Shown here piece after piece: positions 9,040 through 17,527 of a DNA stretch of 34,241 bases. Made by a program: the position numbers and the translations under genes. This DNA comes from Spirogloea muscicola. Lineage: Eukaryota; Streptophyta; Zygnematophyceae; Spirogloeales; Spirogloeaceae. Each line of letters begins with the position of its first letter. The first letter of the stretch is position 1. The notes beneath the pieces were generated by a model that was given only the letters and a program-made list of their open reading frames with translations, did not search any database and was not told the origin of the DNA. The stretch lies in assembly GCA_009602725.1 (NCBI GenBank), contig WELB01000243.1:121622-155862 (forward strand). The letters run 5' to 3'.

Positions 9040-9120
9040 CAAAAAAAGAGACAGCTCTTCCAATGTAAAGCAATGGCTGTGAGAGGCCAGCCCAAACAAA
9101 TGGACAAGGCCCCCAAGAAG
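9040..9120 (-). repeat. Terminal-hairpin repeat in the phosphofructokinase 3' UTR
   Basis: On the − strand it reads GGGGGCCTTGTCCATTTGTT, the core GGGCTGGCCTCTCACAGCC (+ 9075–9093), then TGGAAGAGCTGTCTC. It starts within 40 bases of the phosphofructokinase stop and has the gene's orientation, so it is probably transcribed as part of its 3' UTR. Confidence 0.75.
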
Positions 9121-9155
9121 AGTTGACAAGGGTGGTGCGTGAACAACGACGAAGC

Positions 9156-12100
9156 TTAGACAGCAGCCTTTGAAGGCTGCGGGACGTGGGCCTTGGCAAT
9201 GCCGCCGTCATCCGGAGCGCGGAAAAAGTCGGGCTGGTTGTTGACCGATCGCACCCACGCCCATGTGCGGTCCTGTACATTCACAATGTTCTGGGTGTCC
9301 ACCACGCGCTGCAAGCACACAGAGCAACCGTGACAGCAATGCCGGTGATGAGTATGCTTGAGCACGGCCCCCCTCTTGAGCACCGCCGAGGGGGGGGGCT
9401 CAGAAGCCGCCTGGCTGCTTGAGTATCTCCCTCTGCACGGAACTTTCTCAAGAAATAGCCAGGCTACACGCTGAAGTGTTTGACTCGCATGCTGCATGTA
9501 TAGGAGGGAGAGACACAGGACATGGATAGCCCTGTAGCTTATGATTGTCAGGAGCCTCGTGCTTAGGCTTAATAGACAGGCGCCGGAGCTCACCTCCATA
9601 GGGATATAGCCTGGCACCAGCAGCCAGATGGGAAGACATGAAAGGGCAAACGCTCAAGGTAAGACAAATTTAGGGACGAGGCAGCGACCCAAATTGGCCC
9701 GCAGTCTTCAAGGGCATCAAGGCTGCGCAAGCAATTTTCCTCTATGTGGCGGTGCACTAGGTTCGGCCCTCAATCCTAACTCCTGGAAGCCAAGGTTGCA
9801 ACAGCACGAATGATGGCTGCAGGAAAGCCTCACAATAGTGATTGTTTACGGGCCCGCAGATGAATCCGGTGTAGCCAGCCATGGCACCATGCACTGCATT
9901 GTGGGCCAGCAATGTGCAGTAGATCGTGTCGGCTGCATTGCTGGGCACTGCACGAACCATGTACGTGGGGTCTGCTCCAACCCAACTCGCAAATGGCAGC
10001 ATGCCGTCAGCGCCTACTGGCAAGATGCGCAGGGGTAGGGCCCTGGCACAACGAGAATGCTGGACGCTGTCTAACATGCACCACTGGCGCATGTTGATGA
10101 GGACTTATAGCTCCAGGGTCAGCTGAAGGCGGTTGGTCAAGAATGCCAAAAAGCGATGGTTTTACAAAGCAGGCGGGCGAGCGCTGCTTACCAATGTACT
10201 TGAGGCTGAGAGCACTGTTGTGCTTGGCCGCCCACCGCGCCTGCGCAATTGCAGCGCACGCAAGAAGAGGGAGAGGGGGGTGGGGACAGCCAGGGCCATC
10301 AGGTGCAAGCTTGAGCATGAAGTGGTGGTAATCAAGTTGGTCGCAAGGAGGCGGTGGCGCAGCAGCGGCAGGAGCCGAACCTTGAGCTGCGTGCCGAGCC
10401 AGAGGCCAATGTCGAGCAGGAGACGGTTTCCGGAGGCATCGACGACCTCGACCTCGGGCAAGGCTGCAACGAGGTCCTGACCGGCGCCTTCGGCAACCAG
10501 GATGACACAGTGTCCATTCTCCGCCAGCTTCGCCTCCATGAACTCGGCCAGACCCCCCGGACCATCAATCCAGAATGGCACCTCTGGGATGAGAACGCAA
10601 TCTACGTCGCGGCTTGCCATGGTCGCCGCCGTCGCTATGTGCCCTGCAGCCAGCGAGGTGCACATGACCTGAGTACAGGGCATAGGACCTGAAGCTAAGC
10701 CCTACAGTATCCCCAATGAGGAGGGATGTGGAGGAGGAAGGTGGATAGAGGGGCGGTAGGGTGCGTACCGGCGTAGCGCCCCATGACCTTGACGAGCCCG
10801 ACGCCCATGGGCGTACTTTCGGCCTCCACGTGCGCCGCATTGATGGCCGCCTGCGCTGCCATCACCGCCGTGTCGAAGCTGCGGGCCTGCAGGCGTCAGT
10901 GCGGGGCCAGGGCGATGGCAGCAGTGGGCGGCGGCAGTGGCGGCGCTGGCGCTCACCCAAACGAGCGGTCAATGATGGCCACATCGTTGTCGACGGTCTT
11001 GGGGATGCCGCACACGACCACCTTGAGGCCGCGTGCAACAATCTCCTGCAGCAGCCGCAGAGGTTCAAAGGGGTCTGAGCGCCGGGGTCCACTACTGCGT
11101 ACCAACAAGGCTACAATCCTTCGTTCCTTACTTGGGTGGCTGAGACTCCTGTGGTAGGAAAGTTAGCAAGCAGAAGGAGAGGATCCATCAGGACTTCATT
11201 CCTAACTCAGGTGGCTGAGAGTCCTGTGTTAGTTAGGAATGTAAGCAAGCAGATGGAGAGGAAGGCTCCAGACCTGGTGGATCAAAATTGCGCCGCGCTG
11301 CGTGCCATCGCCACCGATGATGAAGACCTGCGGCAGGTGGCAGCAGCGGTGGTCAGGCAAACCCCTGGTCACGGCAGCAATGACAGAAGCGACCTCGCTG
11401 TGCAGATGGCGGAGGGTGGCCGGGGGTTGAGGGAGCGAGGAGAGACCATGTTGATGCCGCGGTCTTCAATTGAGTCGACAATCTTCTTTGTGTCATGGCC
11501 ACCTCGTGTGGTGCCGAGCATTGTGCCGCCGCGCTTGTGCCAGTCAGTCACCACACGTGGCATCAGCGGCACTGTGTTGTAGCTGTAGAACCCCCTGTAT
11601 CCGCCCTGCAGAGGGCAGATGGGCGGAGGGAGGTGGAGGTGGTGAGAGGCAGGAGCCAGCCCTGCAACTGGTGGTGGCAAAAGGGAGAGCAAGGACGGTG
11701 GCAGGACGGGAGGGACGGAGGGAGGAGGACTGAGGAGAGAGGAGGACGGGACATGGAAGAGTCAGATGACTGTGATGAGACAGGAGCAGCAGAAGGCGAG
11801 TGGAGGAGGAACGAGTGAGGGCAGAAGGCGGAGCAGCGCACGTGGATGCCCTCGATGTTGCGCACGCCATACTGGCGCCAGAGCGACATGACGAGCTCGC
11901 GGATGACGGTGTTGAGCCCGGGGCAGAGGCCGCCGCACGTCACGATGGCCGCCTTCACCTCGTCCGAGCGGAACATGACCTGCAGCGCCCATATGTGCCA
12001 GCACGGCGGAAACTTAAGGTAGGGAGATAAGATAAGATGAAAGAGAGAGATGAGATGGTAGGAAGTGAGAGGCCCAGGTGAGAAGGCAGGACATTGAAGC

Positions 12101-12887
12101 ACCTTCTGGCGGGGCCCGCCGCGACGGTAGTATGCCGTCTCAGTCTGTGCGCTGAGGTTGCCGACAACCTGCAAGGAGAGCGGCCGCTGTTGAAGCAGGG
12201 ACGCGGTGAAAGGGAGCACGGCCGCAGCATCGGCGAGCCAGAGGAGCGGCAGGGGAGGTGGGTGGGAGGTGCCCACGTCGCGCGCGATGACGTCGCAGTC
12301 GTGCGTGAAGTACTTCCTGCGGCAAGCAGTGCATTTGAGGGTTTCAGCTGCGGAGGGAGGAGGAGGAAGTTTAAGAGAGTGGAGCGAGGCGCTGAGGGCG
12401 CAATTGAGCACCGCGAGGCGTGACGGCGGCTGCTACGCTCACTGGATGGGGTGGAAGAACTTGTCGACGACCAGCGGGTTGTCGTACTCCTGCGCCGCGC
12501 GGGCAGCCGGCAGCCGTGGCCGTTAGATGCAGAGGCGCAGCGTCATGGAAGCGTTTCAATGGACGCCGCAACGAGAGGCACCGAACCGCAAGGCACCGAA
12601 CCGCAAGGCCGATACCTGCGCTACATTGGAGGGAGGGCAGGGAGGTGGGAGCGGAGGCGAGGAGGAAAGAGGGAGGAGGGAGGCATGGTGGATGGTGAGG
12701 CCGCGGCCACCTGGAGCTCGGGCAGGTAGTCCCGCAGGTGCGCGACGTCGTCCAGCTCGCCGCCGAAGCCCGTCCGCAGCGGACGCCCGTCGCCGGCGCA
12801 GCCCCGTAGACCGCCGCCGCCGCCGTCGCCCCAACCGTCATTGCCACTGCCGGCCGCCACGTCCAGGCTGACACGCCGCGCCGGCAT
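9156..12887 (-). CDS. PFK: ATP-dependent 6-phosphofructokinase, plant type (14 exons)
   Basis: The enzyme phosphorylates fructose 6-phosphate to fructose 1,6-bisphosphate in glycolysis. Exons, in + coordinates from 5' to 3': 12711–12887, 12443–12489, 12277–12316, 12103–12168, 11842–11979, 11447–11605, 11274–11327, 10957–11045, 10769–10878, 10381–10643, 10192–10240, 9834–9971, 9594–9610, 9156–9308. All phases fit GT–AG introns and give about 499 residues. Motifs are [13 protein letters not shown] (start of the conserved plant region), CGGLCPGLN (~125), GGDGTQRG (~214; Gly after GGD fits ATP rather than PPi as donor), PKTVDND (~242), MGRYAG (~289) and [15 protein letters not shown] (~396). The frame stays open upstream of the 12887 ATG to the N gap, so a longer N-terminus (e.g. 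a transit peptide) is possible. Exon 13 is only 17 bases. Confidence 0.93.
11118..11272. repeat. Tandem duplication inside a phosphofructokinase intron
   Basis: Two ~75-bp imperfect copies sit in the 11046–11273 intron. Each has a TTCCTNACT-like start, then GGTGGCTGAGANTCCTGTG, then AAGCAAGCAGA(A/T)GGAGAGGA-like sequence. They start near 11123 and 11200. The following exon (11274–11327) is not duplicated. Confidence 0.65.
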
Positions 12888-13042
12888 GCGGGAGGAGTGA
12901 GGCCGAGCAGCTCGGCTGACGATCTGCGGGCGTGGCCGAGCGCCAGGCGCGGGGGCTTTACCGGCAGGGCTTCGAGAGCCCCCGCCGCAGCGGCGGGCTG
13001 GCCGGGCCGAGGCGGCGCCGGAGCCGCGCCGCCACGGAGGCC

Positions 13043-13648
13043 NNNNNNNNNNNNNNNNNNNNNNNNNNNNNNNNNNNNNNNNNNNNNNNNNNNNNNNNNN
13101 NNNNNNNNNNNNNNNNNNNNNNNNNNNNNNNNNNNNNNNNNNNNNNNNNNNNNNNNNNNNNNNNNNNNNNNNNNNNNNNNNNNNNNNNNNNNNNNNNNNN
13201 NNNNNNNNNNNNNNNNNNNNNNNNNNNNNNNNNNNNNNNNNNNNNNNNNNNNNNNNNNNNNNNNNNNNNNNNNNNNNNNNNNNNNNNNNNNNNNNNNNNN
13301 NNNNNNNNNNNNNNNNNNNNNNNNNNNNNNNNNNNNNNNNNNNNNNNNNNNNNNNNNNNNNNNNNNNNNNNNNNNNNNNNNNNNNNNNNNNNNNNNNNNN
13401 NNNNNNNNNNNNNNNNNNNNNNNNNNNNNNNNNNNNNNNNNNNNNNNNNNNNNNNNNNNNNNNNNNNNNNNNNNNNNNNNNNNNNNNNNNNNNNNNNNNN
13501 NNNNNNNNNNNNNNNNNNNNNNNNNNNNNNNNNNNNNNNNNNNNNNNNNNNNNNNNNNNNNNNNNNNNNNNNNNNNNNNNNNNNNNNNNNNNNNNNNNNN
13601 NNNNNNNNNNNNNNNNNNNNNNNNNNNNNNNNNNNNNNNNNNNNNNNN
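13043..13648. other. Assembly gap (606 N)
   Basis: An unsequenced run between two divergent genes, flanked by extremely GC-rich DNA with CGG repeats on the right. It must contain most of the shared upstream region and may contain the N-terminus of the phosphofructokinase. Confidence 0.99.
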
Positions 13649-13688
13649 CGGCGGCGGCGGCGGCGGCAGCGGCAGCGGCGGCGGCGCC
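13649..13688. repeat. CGG/GGC trinucleotide repeat in 5' region of carrier gene
   Basis: Runs of CGG with a few CAG interruptions start at the gap edge, 45–85 bases before the carrier ATG. Such a repeat probably explains the assembly failure. Confidence 0.85.
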
Positions 13689-13732
13689 GCAACGATCGCC
13701 TGATCTGGACGCCCTCCCGCTCCGCTGCCGCC

Positions 13733-15330
13733 ATGAGCCTGTCGGCCGCGCAGCGGCCGCTGCCAGCGGCCGAGGTCAACTGGGACCGGTGCGTCCGCTT
13801 GAGCCCCATCCTAAGCCCCTCCTGTAACTCCTCCTCTCCTTCACCTTGCCTCGCCCTCTGGGACCTCTGCCGCTTGGTGGCTGCCAGCCCAAGCTGCGGC
13901 GGTGATAGCGGCGTCGCCATCGCCCAGCTGCGGCGGTGACAGCCCTTGCTGCGCTCGCAGGCTGGACAAGACCAAGTTCTTCGTCGTCGGCGCGGGCCTC
14001 TTCTCCGGCGTCTCCGCGGCGCTCTACCCCATCTCCGTCGTCAAGACCCGCCTGCAGATCGCCGGCGGCGGCGGCGGCGCCGCGGCCGCCACGGCCGTGG
14101 GGACGGCGCAGGCCATCCTGCGCGCCGAGGGCGTGGCGGGCTTCTACCGCGGCTTTGGCACGGTCGTCGCTGGCACCATCCCCGGCCGCGCCGTGTACAT
14201 GTCCACGCTGGAGCTCACCAAGGCCGCGGCGCTGCGGGCCACCGAAGGCGGCGCCCTGCCCGAGGCCACGCGCGCTGCGCTCGCCTCCTCTGCCGCCGGC
14301 ATGACCGCCTCGCTCTCCACGCAGGCCGTCTTCGTCCCCATTGACGTGGTGAGCTGTGGGTGCGGCCGGAAGGAAGCGCCGCCACTATTGCTGTGCTGTC
14401 GCCGACTCGCCGCCCAGCAATCTGCTCCTTAAATCTGAGACCCTCTCTCCCGCCTCCGTTGCCGGCTGTCGCAGGTCAGCCAGCGGCTGATGGTGCAGGG
14501 CGCTGGCGAGCCTGGCGGGACGCGCTACAAGGGCGGCGTGGACGCATTTCGCACAATCATTCGCACCGAGGGCGTCCGAGGCCTCTACAGGGGCTTCGGC
14601 ATGTCTGTTGTCACTTATGCGCCATCCTCTGCAGTCTGGTGGGGTTCTTACGGTGCCAGCCAGCGGCTCTTCTGGAGGTGCGCCTCATTGCGGCGAGCTC
14701 GGCGCAGTCGCCTCGAGGGCGCTGTGGCATTTAGGCGCTTGTGTGAACTGTGTCTGATCCCTCAAGGCTTCACAGCGACCCTGACAGCAGCGGCAGTGTT
14801 TGGGTGGGGCTGCAGCTGGCTGGGGTACAGCAGTGAGAGCTCTGCCACCCTGCAGCAGCCAGCACCGCCGTCGCATGCCATGGTCATGGGCGTGCAGGCT
14901 TTTGGCGGCACGTGCGCTGGCGGCGTTGCAGCCCTCGTCACCACGCCCCTAGACGTCATCAAGACGCGCCTCCAGGTATGCCCCAATTGACACACACATT
15001 ATGAATGATATTCGGATGATCCTCGACGCTCTGTACGCTGTCCGTCTGCTGATCATTTTTGCAGTTAGTAGCTGCTGCGACGCCTTCGCTGCATCTGAAC
15101 TATCATGCAGCGCCGCTGCGGCACATTGCCCGTGTCCAATACGTTGGCTGCCTGTTTCGCCAACAAGCAGGTGATGCAGCGGGAGGGGGGTGGGCGGCCG
15201 AGTGTCAGTGACACAGTGCGCCGGCTGGTGCGTGACGAGGGCCTCCGCGGCTTCTACCGCGGCCTTGGGCCGCGCTGGGCGTCCATGGCCCTCTGGGGAA
15301 CCGCCATGATAACAACCTACGAGTTCCTCA
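13733..15330 (+). CDS. Mitochondrial carrier, SLC25A44-like
   Basis: Exons 13733–13788, 13961–14348, 14475–14677, 14816–14975 and 15171–15330 join in phase to about 322 residues. Three carrier repeats are visible, with signature sites YPISVVKTR, VPIDVVSQR and TPLDVIKTR. Only the third has a canonical PxDxxK; the first has Ser at the acidic position, and plant SLC25A44-like carriers also depart from the consensus there. Further family marks are LDKTKFFVVGAGLFSGVSAA near the N-terminus, EGVAGFYRGFGT, EGVRGLYRGFGMSVVTYAPS and EGLRGFYRGLGPRW. SLC25A44 in animals transports branched-chain amino acids; the substrate here is not shown. The C-terminus is uncertain: either the frame reads on to the stop at 15446 (TGTAA at 15520–15524) or GTATGC at 15331 is a donor to a later exon. 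Confidence 0.9.
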
Positions 15331-15446
15331 GTATGCTGCTATCCCCTCTTCTCTCCGAACTTCTTATGCCTGCCCGAGTTGTGCACAGTGTGGCCCTGCC
15401 TGCCCTCGTCATGTCACCACCTTGTCAATCTGGCTGTTGGCTTTAA

Positions 15447-16119
15447 TTCTAGCCTGCCGTGCAAGTCCACTCGCAATATGGTGGCATCACGGTGCTTTCC
15501 TTGCCCTTGTCTGGAGCTCTGTAAGTAATTAGCACGGCTTGCTTGCCTGTTATCCAAATTCAGCATCTTGTAAGAGGTTGTCATTTACTTGTTGTGGGCT
15601 GTGCTATTCATCCTGTTTGCAGAGCGGTTGTCTGCAAAGCCCGAGATATAAGGTTGCCTAGTTTGCAGCTTGCAGACTTGGCAAGCATGGCGACGGCTCA
15701 CCGAGCGACTTTGTCCTGGCAGTGCGAGCTTCTTCAGCCACTCTCATTCTTTTGCGCCATTGCGCGAGCTAGGGTGCTACCAGAACCTGATGATGCGGGC
15801 TCCTCAATCTGACGTGCCCATTGGAGTCCACGTAGGAGCGGCGAGCTTCAAGCAATCTGTCTCTGGCAGTCTAGCTAACAAGCGAGAAAAGCAAGCCTTT
15901 GACAGCAGCACCATGCAAGCCCATCCGGTAGACAAGAAGGTCAATGATGGCGACATGAGAATGCATATCTTATGGTGTTTCCACCGCTCATCCTATTCCT
16001 ACCTGTGAGCTGCTATGCGCCCCTCCCTTGCCGTGCGTGATGGGCGAACAAGCTACGTGGTAGTATACATGCTTGTGATCTTGTCAGGAGCGGTGGTCCA
16101 CACAGGCCGCAGCTATCTG
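15447..16119. other. 3' flank of carrier gene
   Basis: TGTAA occurs at 15520–15524 and 15569–15573. A 112-codon + frame (15670–16008) could start with a final carrier exon after the AAG near 15689, but no alignment supports that. Otherwise I see nothing. Confidence 0.4.
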
Positions 16120-16437
16120 CTATAGACAACAACGCATACGACTGCGGTGTATGATCTGCATACTTACCTTGCATCGAACGGCACTGGCCAATGCCTGCCC
16201 TGCCTTGGATGCAGATACAGTGGGGTCGGCTCGATCAAATGCGTTTGTCATCACCACGTCCGCAGTCAGGCACGGTCCACCAGCCAGTGGAGTAACCAGC
16301 AGGTCGATCCGCCGGGCGTGAAAGCCGTCGCCCTTGTGCAGGAGTGGCATAAACGACATGTTCTTCGCAGCTACCATGAAGCCGGCCTCCAGGAAGATGC
16401 CGTGCACCTACTTGTTTCCAGCTTGGTAATACTTCCG
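16120..16437 (-). mobile_element. Retrotransposon endonuclease-region fragment
   Basis: The − strand reads MHGIFLEAGFMVAAKNMSFM, then ARRIDLLVTPLAGGPCLTAD and VVMTNAFDRADPTVSASKAG. It aligns with RRADLVAIPPGGGPRIIADV of the + copy at ~27440–27495, i.e. the restriction-like endonuclease core ((R/K)xD…D). It is the most diverged copy in the window and lacks both the reverse transcriptase and the C-terminus. Confidence 0.75.
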
Positions 16438-16539
16438 ACTTGCGGCTGCCTTAAGGGTTTAGTGTGCTCCCATTCGGTGTAGCCACTTTGTGGTCAGTGC
16501 AAAGTCGAGTTAGTAGAGGGCGGAAAAGCGTTGCCAAGT

Positions 16540-16760
16540 ATTCAGCGCCCCCAGGGATGCACATAGAGAGAAGTGCCTCACACAACGGGGGGGCAGGGGC
16601 TGCGAACAGCGAGCCCGAAAACAATTGACAAGGTCCAAAGGGGCCAAAAGCGCTGTCTCAGAGCTTAGGTAGGATGGATCAGTTAATTACCACGAGTGAG
16701 GAGCCGCAAATCCGCAATACTAGCAGCCGTAAAGCAATCCCAAAGTGCTCGCCCACAGAG
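16540..16760 (-). mobile_element. Retrotransposon 3' end with hairpin
   Basis: On − it reads ADLRLLTRGN-stop (TAA, + 16683–16685), then a 3' UTR with CCTTTGGACCTTGTCAATTG, then the hairpin core GGGCTCGCTGTTCGCAGCCC (+ 16597–16616). Together with the fragment at 16120 it looks like pieces of one or two old insertions. Confidence 0.7.
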
Positions 16761-16984
16761 AAGTGGAGCTGGCAAGCCGAAAGCCGAAGACTGCAGCTAG
16801 ATATTAAAAGGATAGGAGGAGGCTTCTGTGTATTTGAACTAATTGAAGGCCAAAATGGCCAATGATTAAGATGTGCGTGGTGTGGTGCGCATGAAATGAA
16901 AGGCAGGCCAAACCAAGCCAGTACACTATTTGTAAGAGTCACACGGAAAAGAAAGTGCTACGGTAACAGGAGAAGTGGCTCTCC

Positions 16985-17050
16985 CGAAGGAGAAGTGGTG
17001 GCTCTCCCAATGGGGGCAAGGGCTGTGAACAGCCAGCTCCGAAAAAACGG
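16985..17050 (-). repeat. Terminal-hairpin repeat, subfamily I, with duplicated tail
   Basis: On − the decayed core GGAGCTGGCTGTTCACAGCCC (+ 17020–17040) is followed by CCCCCATTGGGAGAGCCACC. The tail motif GGGAGAGCCAC occurs twice (+ 16982–17004). Confidence 0.65.
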
Positions 17051-17163
17051 ACAGGAAGACAAGCATGATGTCCACAATCGATCTCCCCATCACCGCGGTT
17101 GGTTACCTGGTCGGCCCCCTGGCCTGTTCTGGTAGGTGGCCCCACCACCCTCCCCCCTGCCCG

Positions 17164-17165
<2 letters not shown>

Positions 17166-17203
<38 letters not shown>

Positions 17204-17211
17204 GCTCGATC
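17166..17211. repeat. (CT)22 microsatellite
   Basis: An uninterrupted CT dinucleotide run, followed by a shorter CT run at about 17220. It lies ~320 bases upstream of the 17528 ATG, where a plant-like CT-rich 5' leader could be. Confidence 0.95.
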
Positions 17212-17527
17212 TCTCTCTCGGCCCTGCCACTCCGACACTGGCTGCGCCTCCCGCGCCACTCTTCCTCGCTTCGCCTACGATGGCAGACCGCGCAGCTGCG
17301 GGCCAGCGAGGCATCTGGTGACAGCGCCAGAGGCACGCGGGTTAGGCGGAGGCTGCTGCTTGGGTCTTGGCGCACGGTGTGGCGCTTTGTCGCAGCTCCT
17401 GGCATTCCTGACAGCAAAGAATTGCGCCATACTTTGCGGCCATGGTGGCTATACACGCGCCGCTGTGATGGGCACGCTCTGCTGACAGCGGCCGCAGCGG
17501 CCACGACCAGGCAGCGAAAGCTGCAGG

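Noticed and set aside
9817-9833. A 17-base GT–AG interval in the phosphofructokinase as an intron
   Set aside because: It is too short to be spliced. Using the acceptor at 9611 gives the family residues YIPME and a correct phase.
10241-10380. A small exon reading DYHHFMLK in the phosphofructokinase
   Set aside because: There is no AG acceptor upstream of it. Skipping it as intron gives exactly the spacing of plant homologues between LWL and YIDP.
12932-13939. Long frames running through the N gap
   Set aside because: The N bases translate as unknown residues. The apparent length is an artefact of the gap.
16674-17500. Arg/Glu-repeat and Ser/Leu-repeat frames across the CT run
   Set aside because: They are translations of the (CT)22 microsatellite on either strand.
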